From Gluconobacter roseus NBRC 3990 (GTDB lineage: Bacteria; Pseudomonadota; Alphaproteobacteria; Acetobacterales; Acetobacteraceae), in assembly GCF_006538885.1 (NCBI RefSeq), contig NZ_BJLY01000003.1, forward strand, positions 248,001 to 312,000: a stretch of DNA of 64,000 nucleotides, written 5' to 3'. Both the position numbers and the translations under genes were made by a program. Under the pieces are notes generated by a model. It was not told the DNA's origin and did not search any database. It saw only the letters and a list, made by a program, of their open reading frames with translations. How positions within the stretch are numbered: position 1 is the first letter of the stretch; each line of letters starts with the position of its first letter. Shown one piece after another: positions 17,045 through 24,674 of this stretch.

Positions 17045-18136
17045 ATGACCTCTTCTGTTCCTGCTGTGACACCGAGCCGGACCGCCCTGGTGGTCGGGGC
17101 GACGGGTATTGTTGGCCAGAATCTTGCGGCGCGTCTCGTGGCCGAGGGCTGGACGGTGCATGGTCTGGCGCGCCGACCACGCCATGATGTGGCGGGTGTG
17201 CTGCCGGTGGCGGCTGATCTGCTGGATCTGTCGTCGCTTGCGGAGGCGCTGAAAGATCTGCGACCGAGCCATGCCTTCTTCTGCTCCTGGATGCGTCAGG
17301 CGACCGAGGAGGAGAACTGCCGCGTCAATGCGGCAATGGTGCGTAATCTGTTCGCGGCGTTGCCGGAGCCGGGGCTTCTGGTTCACGCAGCGTTGACAAC
17401 CGGCATGAAGCATTATCTCGGCCCGTTCGAGGCCTATGCGTCGGGAGAGCCGCCCGTGACGCCATTCCGGGAAGAAGTGCCCCGGTTGGATCTGCGGAAC
17501 TTCTATTACGATCAGGAAGACGCGCTGTACGAAGCAGCCGAGCGCCATGGCTTTTCGTGGAGCGTGCATCGTCCGCATACGGTGATCGGTTATGCGGTCG
17601 GTAATGCGATGAACATGGGCAGCACGCTGGCGGTTTATGCGACGATCTGCCGTGAGACCGGGCGGCCGTTCGTGTTTCCGGGATCGCCGGTGCAGTGGGA
17701 TGGGCTGACCGATCTGACGGATGCGCGGCAACTGGCGCGACAGCTGCTCTGGGCGTCCACGTCTGCGGCGGGGCGTAACGAGGCGTTCAATATCGTGAAC
17801 GGTGATCTGGTGCGCTGGAAATGGCTCTGGCCGCGCCTGGCGGAATGGTTCGGGATCGAGGCGGCACCCTATCCGGGGCATGAGACCTCGCTTGAGGAAA
17901 GCTTGTCTGGTGATGCGGAGCTCTGGGAGCAGATTGCCGTGAAATATGGTCTGACGGAGAGCCGGATCGGGCGATTGGCCTCGGCCTGGCATACGGATGC
18001 GGATCTGGGGCGGCCGGTCGAATGTGTGACGGATATGAGCAAGAGCCGCCGCGCCGGGTTTTTGGATTACCAGTACACGCCGGACTCTTTCACCGATCTG
18101 TTCACCCGTCTGCGGGCGGAACGACTGATCCCGTAA
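17045..18136 (+). CDS. PRISE-type SDR reductase (progesterone 5-beta-reductase-like)
   Basis: From the ATG at 17045 the product has 363 residues. It has a Rossmann start TALVVGATGIVGQNLAARL and LARRP for NADP(H) binding. FYYDQEDALYEAAE contains the family-typical tyrosine, and SWSVHRPHTVIGYAVGNAMN follows. This matches the PRISE/iridoid-synthase-like branch of atypical SDRs, which reduce the C=C bond of enones. Bacterial substrates are mostly unknown; detoxification of electrophilic enones fits the divergent cysteine-containing HxlR regulator, as inference. The open frame further upstream overlaps the regulator and is not used. Confidence 0.8.
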   Translation: MTSSVPAVTPSRTALVVGATGIVGQNLAARLVAEGWTVHGLARRPRHDVAGVLPVAADLLDLSSLAEALKDLRPSHAFFCSWMRQATEEENCRVNAAMVRNLFAALPEPGLLVHAALTTGMKHYLGPFEAYASGEPPVTPFREEVPRLDLRNFYYDQEDALYEAAERHGFSWSVHRPHTVIGYAVGNAMNMGSTLAVYATICRETGRPFVFPGSPVQWDGLTDLTDARQLARQLLWASTSAAGRNEAFNIVNGDLVRWKWLWPRLAEWFGIEAAPYPGHETSLEESLSGDAELWEQIAVKYGLTESRIGRLASAWHTDADLGRPVECVTDMSKSRRAGFLDYQYTPDSFTDLFTRLRAERLIP

Positions 18137-18244
18137 CGGGCGGTTCTCAGGGCTTTTGCGGTTTGGCTACCGTAAAGGTCCTGTTTTCCGCTTCAGTCAG
18201 TGATATGGTTGCGGCTCTGTCCTGATTGTTGGAATGAGCCTGCC

Positions 18245-20359
18245 TTGCATCGAGTATTCAGTGTGTCCGCCCTGCTTCTGGCAGGGTTTCTTGGTCTGGG
18301 GTCTGCGTCCGCGCTGGCGGCAGAGAGTGCGCCTGTCACGTCCGCGAACGATAGCGCGACGCTTGTCACGGATCGCGATGCGGTCGGGCCGGACCAGCAT
18401 CTGCGTGTCGGGCTGCGGCTTCAGCTCAAGCCGGGCTGGCATACCTACTGGATCAATCCGGGCGATGCCGGGGATACGCCGACGCTGGATGTGACCGCTG
18501 ATGGCGGGGCGACGGGCAAGGGCGGTCCGATCCACTGGCCGGTGCCGGTGCGGATCAGTGAGGGCGGCCTCATGTCCTACGCCTATGTCAATGAGGCGAC
18601 GCTGCCGGAGGATTTGGTTCTCAAGGGTTCAAGTGGCACGACGCTTCATGCGCATGGGGAGTGGCTTGTCTGTGCGCAGGTCTGCATTCCCGAAAGTGGT
18701 GATTTCACGCTGACGCTGCCAGCTTCGGCGCAGGATGCTCCGGAAGGGGCGCAGGCGGCCCTGTTCCACAAGGCAGATGCGGCCATGCCGGTGACATCCC
18801 CGTTTGCGGCCAGTGTGTCTGCCGATGGTGTTCTGACGCTTTCGGGTAAGGGGCTGTCTGCAGCGTCCGTGTCGCAGGCGTGGTTCCTGCCGCAGGATGG
18901 GGGGGTGATCGATCAGGTCGCGGACCAGAAGCTGCATGTGTCAGACGGGCAGCTGACGCTGGGGCTGAAGTTCCTGAAATCGGCGCATCGGGATAAGCCG
19001 CTTGTGGGTGTTGTCGTGCTCAAGGATGCGGCGGGGCAGGAAAGTCCCTTGCAGATTGAGGCGCGTCCGGTTGGAGGAGCGGCTTCTGCGCCTGCGCCTG
19101 TGCAGGCGGATCAGGCATCGGGTGCGGAGGTACCGACGGGAGCGGGATGGCTTCGGGTTCTGCTGTTTGCCTTTGTGGGCGGACTGATCCTGAACCTGAT
19201 GCCCTGCGTGTTTCCGGTTCTGGCGATGAAGGCGCTGTCTCTGGCGAAAATGGGCGGTGCCGGACGGGGCATGCAGCTTCAGAGTGCGCTGTTCTATACG
19301 ATCGGGGTGATGGGGGCGTTTGCGGCTCTGGGCATCGTCATGATCGGATTGCGTCTGGCCGGCTCTGCGGCCGGATGGGGCTTTCAGTTCCAGTCGCCGG
19401 GATTTGTGGTCGGGGTCTGCTGGCTGCTGTTCCTGATGGGCCTGAATCTGCTGGGCGTGTTTGAAGTCAGCGCCGGGCGTCTGGGACAGGTGCAGACCGG
19501 AGGTGGTCGCGGTGGTGACATGATGACGGGCCTGCTGGCGGTCATTGTGGCGACGCCCTGCACGGCGCCGTTCATGGGTGTGGCGATTGCGGGCGCACTG
19601 GGCGGACCGCCGGTGATGGGCGTTCTGGTGTTCCTGGCGATGGGGCTGGGACTGGCGTTTCCGTATATTCTGGTGGCGGGGGTTCCGGGCGTGGCGTCGC
19701 GGATGCCGAAGCCGGGAGCCTGGATGGGGATTCTCAAACAGGTTCTGGCGTTTCCGCTGTTTGCGACCTGTGTGTGGTTGCTCTGGGTCGCGGCGATCCA
19801 GCGGGGCGTGACGTTCGTGGCGCTGACGGCCGGGGGCGTTGTGCTGCTCGGCTTTGCGGGCTGGATCTACGGCGTCGGACAGCGGCGTTCGATGCTGGAA
19901 GGGGGGCGTGGGACAGTGGCGTTCTGCCGTGTTGTGGCAGCCCTATGCGTCGTGGTTTGCGGTGCGGCGCTGGCGCAGGGATTGCGGGCCGCGCCTGCTC
20001 CCGTGGCAGCCGGGGCAGTGGAAGCGGGTGTCGAACCGTTCTCCGAAGCGCGTCTGGCGGAGCTTCGGGCGCAGGGAAAGCCGGTGTTCATCGACATGAC
20101 GGCATCCTGGTGCATTACCTGCATGGTCAATGAGCGTGTGGCGCTGGATGTGCCGTCCGTTCAGGAGGCTTTCCGGTCCCGCGGGATCGTGTTCCTCAAG
20201 GGGGACTGGACGAACCGCAATGCCGCGATTGCTGCGTTCCTCAAGGCCCACGGGCGCGATGGCGTGCCGTTCTATATGTATTACGCGCCGCATCAGGAGG
20301 GCGTCGTTCTGCCGCAGATCCTGACGCCGGGCATCGTGACCTCGACGATCGGGAAATAA
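18245..20359 (+). CDS. DsbD/ScsB-like thiol:disulphide interchange protein
   Basis: The likely start is the TTG at 18245, giving 704 residues with a signal peptide (HRVFSVSALLLAGFLGLG...SALA); the frame is open from 18200. The order is an N-terminal periplasmic domain with CAQVCIPE (about 145-150), eight membrane helices with cysteines in NLMPCVFPVL and TPCTAPFMG, and a C-terminal thioredoxin-like domain with SWCITC. This is the full DsbD/ScsB architecture, which carries electrons from cytoplasmic thioredoxin to periplasmic thiol proteins. The CxxxCIPE motif of the first domain suggests the ScsB-like branch. It appears monocistronic. Confidence 0.85.
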   Translation: MHRVFSVSALLLAGFLGLGSASALAAESAPVTSANDSATLVTDRDAVGPDQHLRVGLRLQLKPGWHTYWINPGDAGDTPTLDVTADGGATGKGGPIHWPVPVRISEGGLMSYAYVNEATLPEDLVLKGSSGTTLHAHGEWLVCAQVCIPESGDFTLTLPASAQDAPEGAQAALFHKADAAMPVTSPFAASVSADGVLTLSGKGLSAASVSQAWFLPQDGGVIDQVADQKLHVSDGQLTLGLKFLKSAHRDKPLVGVVVLKDAAGQESPLQIEARPVGGAASAPAPVQADQASGAEVPTGAGWLRVLLFAFVGGLILNLMPCVFPVLAMKALSLAKMGGAGRGMQLQSALFYTIGVMGAFAALGIVMIGLRLAGSAAGWGFQFQSPGFVVGVCWLLFLMGLNLLGVFEVSAGRLGQVQTGGGRGGDMMTGLLAVIVATPCTAPFMGVAIAGALGGPPVMGVLVFLAMGLGLAFPYILVAGVPGVASRMPKPGAWMGILKQVLAFPLFATCVWLLWVAAIQRGVTFVALTAGGVVLLGFAGWIYGVGQRRSMLEGGRGTVAFCRVVAALCVVVCGAALAQGLRAAPAPVAAGAVEAGVEPFSEARLAELRAQGKPVFIDMTASWCITCMVNERVALDVPSVQEAFRSRGIVFLKGDWTNRNAAIAAFLKAHGRDGVPFYMYYAPHQEGVVLPQILTPGIVTSTIGK

Positions 20360-20382
20360 GCGCACCGCTTTTCTGAGTTTTG

Positions 20383-20417
20383 AAAACCCTGTTCCCGGGC
20401 CGGGAGCAAGGTTTTTT
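20383..20417 (+). terminator. Rho-independent terminator after the dsbD-like gene
   Basis: The stem AAAACC..TTCCC/GGGAG..GGTTTT has a GGGCC-type loop and a run of six Ts. It lies between two converging genes and may work for both. Confidence 0.8.
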
Positions 20418-20432
20418 CATATCCGGTGGTTT

Positions 20433-20963
20433 TCAGCGGCCCGTGTTGCGGGGATCATCCTGCGTGTTCACATAGGCCATGCTGAATGGTCCCATGCCTG
20501 AGACCTGAAGGACTGCGCCCTGGCTTCCGGCCTTGATGGCGTGGGGCACGTTGACCGGCAGATGCACGAAACCGCCCGGGCCCATATTGCGCTGCTGTGC
20601 TGCGGAAAAATCCTGTCCTACGAAATGCTGGATACTGCCGCTGATGACGGTAAGCATCTCGTCCAGATTATGGGTGTGGGGTGGAATGAACGAGCCCGAG
20701 GGCATCATGACGCGCAGAGTGAAAGACCCGGGCTTTCCGGTGTCGCCCGTCAGGACGGCGATTTTCGTTCCATGCGGGAACATGGGCGGCGCGGGCTGCC
20801 ATTTCACGGCGTCCGAGCCTGGAATGATCGTGACACCGGACTGGTTCTGCACGGGTTCGGTCGGGACCGGAGCCGCATGAGCCAGTGGTGTGAGGGTGAG
20901 TACCGTGCCGAGAAGCAGGGCTGAACAGGCAGACTGCTTTCTGGGAAAACTGCTGGGGGGCAT
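20433..20963 (-). CDS. Exported cupin-domain protein
   Basis: This 176-aa protein has a signal peptide ending near AHAAPVP. A single cupin barrel follows: GSFIPPHTHNLDEMLTVISG holds two His and one Glu of the metal site, and PGGFVHLPVNVPHAIKAG is the second cupin motif with its His. It probably binds a metal in the periplasm; its substrate is unknown. The ribosome-binding site is exceptionally strong (GGAGGAGA, 5 bases before the ATG), but an exact complement of it occurs 40 bases upstream in the same transcript, so translation may be controlled by RNA folding. Confidence 0.85.
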   Translation of the reverse strand: MPPSSFPRKQSACSALLLGTVLTLTPLAHAAPVPTEPVQNQSGVTIIPGSDAVKWQPAPPMFPHGTKIAVLTGDTGKPGSFTLRVMMPSGSFIPPHTHNLDEMLTVISGSIQHFVGQDFSAAQQRNMGPGGFVHLPVNVPHAIKAGSQGAVLQVSGMGPFSMAYVNTQDDPRNTGR

Positions 20964-20968
20964 GGGGA

Positions 20969-21026
20969 TCTCCTCCGTCCTTTGAGGACTCGTGCGGGCC
21001 GTGTTGCGGCAACGCAGCGGAGGAGA
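20969..21026 (-). promoter_or_regulatory. Leader structure that can mask the cupin ribosome-binding site
   Basis: On the minus strand, TCTCCTCCG (21026-21018) is the exact complement of CGGAGGAGA (20977-20969), which includes the cupin Shine-Dalgarno sequence. The 9-bp helix would enclose 40 bases that themselves contain GTTG/CAAC-type and GTCCT/AGGAC hairpins. The result is a multi-branched fold that would block ribosome access. It lies wholly between the TonB-receptor stop (21071) and the cupin start. A function as RNA thermometer, riboswitch or attenuator is inferred. Confidence 0.5.
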
Positions 21027-21070
21027 CCGGGTTTGGAACAGGGAGCCGGATTGGTCCCTCTCCCGCAGGA

Positions 21071-23398
21071 TCAGAAGGCGGTGGAGACCGTTCCGGTCAT
21101 GGTGAAGCGCGGGGCGACCATGAAAGAGTTTCCGTAGCCGGTATAGGACGCCATGTTGCCGCTGTAGACGGTGCTTGGGTCCTTGGCGCTGTAGACCGCG
21201 CCCATGGCGCCGGTGCGGACGACGGAGCCGGTCAGGTTGGTAAAGTTCAGGCGGAAGGTCGGGGACTTCGCGAACATGAACGGCTTGAAGTGATAGCCCA
21301 GCGAGAGCGTATCGGTGACATAACCCGGGATGCGCTGGTCGCCGGCGATGCTGACGGACTGCGGGCCGGTATAGTGCACGGCGCCGTTCGCAAAGAAGCC
21401 CTTGTAGGTATAGGTCAGGCCGAAGTTCGCGATGACATGCGGGGCCATGACAGCCTGCGTGCCCTTGGAATGCAGCATCGTGTTCAGATACGGATCGAAG
21501 ACGTTGCTGTCCTGCGAAGCGTGCAGATATTCCACGGAAGCATAGGGGCTGAAGCCGTGGATGGGCCGGCCCGCGACCATCACGTCAAATCCGCGCATCT
21601 GCTGGTTTCCGACATTGAACGGCTTGTAGCTGTTCATGCCGATATACTGGTCCACGATGCGGTTCGTGACGTTGTAGTTGAAGAAGGCGATATCGGCGAT
21701 GATGTGATCGTCGTGATAGCGGTAACCGAGTTCTTCCTTGATGGAATACTGGTTCTTGGGAATTGCGACGCTGGTGTACAGCCAGCCGAGATCGACCGCG
21801 CTGGGCTGACGGTAATCACCTTCCACATTCAGGTAGATCTGATGGTGGTTGTTGATGCGATAGCCGATTGAAAGCTGCGGCAGAGGCGCTGTGCGGTTGC
21901 CTTCCTGACGGCCGTAATAGTCCTTGTTCCAGATGTTCGTCATGACGAACTTGAAGCCGGCGTCCACCGTCAGGTGGTCGTTGAAATACTTGGCGGTGTC
22001 ATGCACGAACAGCGAGTGGATTTCGTAACCTGCCGTCTGCTTGTCGCCAGCAGAAATCAGATAGGCTGCGTTGTTCGGGCTTGGCGCGTTGCCATCCGGC
22101 ATCTGGTAGCTGGTGGGGTAGGACTGGATCGTCTGGGTGTTCTCATACCAGTAGCCGACCGAGAACGTGTTGTGACGGTCGATCTCCCAGTTGAGTTTCG
22201 CGACCGTACCGACCGAGCGGTATTCGTTCTGCAGGAAGTAATTGGTCAGACCGCGTGTGGCACCGGTCTCGTCTGTCGTGGTGCCGCCCGGTGAGGCGTC
22301 CCAGCCCTGCCCGAAGCTGAAATACGGGTGGATGTCGAGCGACAGGCGCGAGGGCAGGGCGATATGCACCGGAGCCGAGATGAAAATCTGGTTCCAGTGA
22401 TCGTTATTGTTGCCCCAGTAGTTGTTGCTCGTCTTGTCGTTCGTGCGGCCGTAGCCCTGTCCGGTGTGCTTGTAGCGGAAGAACTGGTCGGAGGTCGGGT
22501 AGTTGTCGATGATGAAGTCAGCGGAGTTCCAGGACAGGAAGAACTTGGCGTTGGAACCGTTCTGCCAGTCTTTCTGCAGGCCGAAATCGATATGTTTGCG
22601 CTGGTTGATGCCAGCACCCATCCACGACCGGGCATGCGTGTTGGAGAACGAGAAGTAGCCACGCACGCCGCTATGGCCGATCTCGCCGGATTCGAGGCGG
22701 ATGAACTCGCGCGACAGGTTGTTAGTACCGTAAGAGAAATCGATCAGGCCGCCGCGCTTCTGTGCGGGGGTCCGCGTTTCTTCGGCCATGACGCCGCCAG
22801 CAGCCGACATAACGGGAAGGTCGGTTGCGGAAGAGCCCGGCGTGACGCTGACGCTTTCGAGGTTCTCGGAATCGACGTTTTCGCTGAGATACTTGGCAGC
22901 TGCGGCAGGGGCTCCATCCACCATCAGGCCCATGTCGAGGTCGGTCAGGCCGCGGGACTGGATCTGCCCGCCTTCCATGCCCGACGAATCCGGGGTGGTG
23001 ACGTTGAGGCTCGGCAGGTTCTGGATCAGGTCGAGCGCGGTGCTGGTCGGCGCGCGCATGTCGATGAACTGCTTGCTGACGGTCTGGACAGCATGGGGTG
23101 CCGTCTCGACGCGCATCATGCCACCGCCACCGTTCAGGGCGCGGCGCGACGACGTGACGGAGACCGTTTCGGCAGCGGAGGCATCAAGCGCATGCGGGCG
23201 CGGGGCGGCCTTTGCGCGGACCGGAGTAGTGGCAGGACGCGTCGTGCTGCGGCCGGGCGTATGGTGGCGCGGAGCGGAATGTTTCGTTGCCTGCGCGGCG
23301 CGAGCGCTCGTGCCGAAAGCGACGAGGACGCTGCCGGCAAGGCAGGTGACTGCAAGGAGCTGACGTCGGTAGCCCGGTGACCAACGGTTGTCTTTCAT
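21071..23398 (-). CDS. TonB-dependent outer-membrane receptor
   Basis: The start ATG at 23398 has an AGGAG site 9 bases upstream and gives 775 residues with a signal peptide ending near SARAAQ; the upstream extension is not needed. After a basic Ala/Pro-rich linker there is a plug domain (about 70-200) with SVTSSRRAL, ALDLIQNLPSLNV and IQSRGLTDLDMGLMVDG, then a 22-strand-type barrel ending GTVSTAF. It imports a scarce ligand such as an iron or metal chelate, driven by TonB. The ligand is unknown. It lies 195 bases after the LysR gene of the purine block on the same strand, so a link to purines cannot be excluded. Confidence 0.9.
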   Translation of the reverse strand: MKDNRWSPGYRRQLLAVTCLAGSVLVAFGTSARAAQATKHSAPRHHTPGRSTTRPATTPVRAKAAPRPHALDASAAETVSVTSSRRALNGGGGMMRVETAPHAVQTVSKQFIDMRAPTSTALDLIQNLPSLNVTTPDSSGMEGGQIQSRGLTDLDMGLMVDGAPAAAAKYLSENVDSENLESVSVTPGSSATDLPVMSAAGGVMAEETRTPAQKRGGLIDFSYGTNNLSREFIRLESGEIGHSGVRGYFSFSNTHARSWMGAGINQRKHIDFGLQKDWQNGSNAKFFLSWNSADFIIDNYPTSDQFFRYKHTGQGYGRTNDKTSNNYWGNNNDHWNQIFISAPVHIALPSRLSLDIHPYFSFGQGWDASPGGTTTDETGATRGLTNYFLQNEYRSVGTVAKLNWEIDRHNTFSVGYWYENTQTIQSYPTSYQMPDGNAPSPNNAAYLISAGDKQTAGYEIHSLFVHDTAKYFNDHLTVDAGFKFVMTNIWNKDYYGRQEGNRTAPLPQLSIGYRINNHHQIYLNVEGDYRQPSAVDLGWLYTSVAIPKNQYSIKEELGYRYHDDHIIADIAFFNYNVTNRIVDQYIGMNSYKPFNVGNQQMRGFDVMVAGRPIHGFSPYASVEYLHASQDSNVFDPYLNTMLHSKGTQAVMAPHVIANFGLTYTYKGFFANGAVHYTGPQSVSIAGDQRIPGYVTDTLSLGYHFKPFMFAKSPTFRLNFTNLTGSVVRTGAMGAVYSAKDPSTVYSGNMASYTGYGNSFMVAPRFTMTGTVSTAF

Positions 23399-23592
23399 GC
23401 TGCCGGGCTCCTGTCCTGTCGAAACGAAAGGTTCACTTTGGGAACGGTATTTATTCGAAACGTGGATGTAAAACGGATGGCCTATCTGCATCAAAGATAA
23501 AATGCAGGGCAGGGCATTGCCGTTTTTAGGGTGGTGCAAAAATGTGACAGTCTATGTCTCCCATTGGCCGCGTTATGCGAGGGGCTGCAAGG

Positions 23593-24501
23593 TTACTGCG
23601 CGGCGGGGGACAGGAACTCTTTCTCAAGCTCGGAAATCACCAGTCGTGCGGCACCCGAGAGTTGGCGGGAGTGATCGACGCACAAAGCTAGTGTCAGGGG
23701 TGAGAGATCGTGGTTGGAAATGGGAATAAAGGCCAGTTCGCCGCGGGTAACTTCGTCCATGACGTCGAGCGCACTCAGGATTCCAAGGCCGATACCTTCA
23801 CGCACCAGGGACTTGATCATCTGGATATTGTCGGACGTCGCAGCGGCCTGAATATCGAGATTGCTGTCAATTTCCAGAATCTCGATCTGGCGTTGAAGGG
23901 CGAGCGGGGCTTCGGGCATGATCATGGGATAGTTCATGGCCAGGCTGAAGCGGGCGCTTTTGCGTTCGGCAACGGGATGGTTCGGCAGGCAGACGAATCC
24001 GAGCGGGAAATCCTTGTGGGCCCGGACCAGAAGGCCGCGCGCATGGGTCGGATTGAGCAGCAGGGCGACATCGACCGAGCCGTCGATCAGGGCATTCTGG
24101 ATGCGGCTGTTATCGAGGACATGGGTGCAGATGGTGATGCCGGGATGGGTCGTGCGCATGGCGCGGAGCAGGCGGGGCAGGAAGCCGCGGGTCAGGGCGT
24201 CTGGGACAGCGATGTCCACCTGTCCCCGGCGCAGGCCGCGCATGTCCTCGATCTGGACGCACATATTGGTCAGATCCCGCGACCACTGCTTGCCATGGGC
24301 GTAGAGGAGTTCGCCCGTCGCCGTCAGGCGCAGACCGGTGGGGAGACGCTCGAACAAGGGGGTGCCGAGGGATTCCTCGCCCTGGAGGATCTGCCGGTCG
24401 ATGGCCGAAGCGGCGATGCGCAGATGTTCGGAGGCCCGGCGGATCGATCCGTGCTGGGCAACGGCAAGAAAGTAACGCAGGAAGCGTGAGAAGACAGGCA
24501 T
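23593..24501 (-). CDS. LysR-family regulator of the purine-degradation operon
   Basis: This 302-aa protein has an N-terminal helix-turn-helix (FLAVAQHGSIRRASEHLRIAASAIDRQI...GTPLFERLPTGLRLT) and a two-lobed effector-binding domain. It diverges from the urate-degradation operon with 173 bases between starts, the classic layout for a LysR activator of that operon. Purine intermediates such as urate are the expected inducers, by inference. A T-rich start region and two dyad sequences, including a perfect 7-1-7 palindrome at 24585-24599, lie in the shared promoter region. Confidence 0.9.
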   Translation of the reverse strand: MPVFSRFLRYFLAVAQHGSIRRASEHLRIAASAIDRQILQGEESLGTPLFERLPTGLRLTATGELLYAHGKQWSRDLTNMCVQIEDMRGLRRGQVDIAVPDALTRGFLPRLLRAMRTTHPGITICTHVLDNSRIQNALIDGSVDVALLLNPTHARGLLVRAHKDFPLGFVCLPNHPVAERKSARFSLAMNYPMIMPEAPLALQRQIEILEIDSNLDIQAAATSDNIQMIKSLVREGIGLGILSALDVMDEVTRGELAFIPISNHDLSPLTLALCVDHSRQLSGAARLVISELEKEFLSPAAQ

Positions 24502-24549
24502 GAAATAACTGCTCTCTTTTTGCGAACGGGAGATGCGTTTTTATGGAGT

Positions 24550-24569
24550 ATACGCCCTTACAACGGTAT
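24550..24569. promoter_or_regulatory. LysR-type dyad in the purine promoter
   Basis: ATAC (24550-24553) and GTAT (24566-24569) form an interrupted dyad separated by 12 bases, close to the T-N11-A pattern of LysR sites. It lies midway between LysR and the monooxygenase operon. Confidence 0.4.
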
Positions 24570-24584
24570 GAAACTATCCCGACC

Positions 24585-24599
24585 GACAGGTGACCTGTC
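24585..24599. promoter_or_regulatory. Perfect palindrome upstream of the urate operon
   Basis: GACAGGT-G-ACCTGTC is a perfect 7-1-7 inverted repeat, 75 bases before the monooxygenase ATG. It is a good operator candidate for the adjacent LysR protein or another regulator. Confidence 0.5.
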
Positions 24600-24674
24600 A
24601 TTTTGTTGCGGAAAGACGGTCTGGCGGCGTCCGGATGCTGCTTTGTCCGTACCGGTTTTTTGGGATTTGACCAC

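Noticed and set aside
24603..24674. Upstream extension of the monooxygenase to 24603
   Set aside because: It would cover promoter DNA next to the palindrome and has no ribosome-binding site; the ATG at 24675 fits the FAD-domain start.
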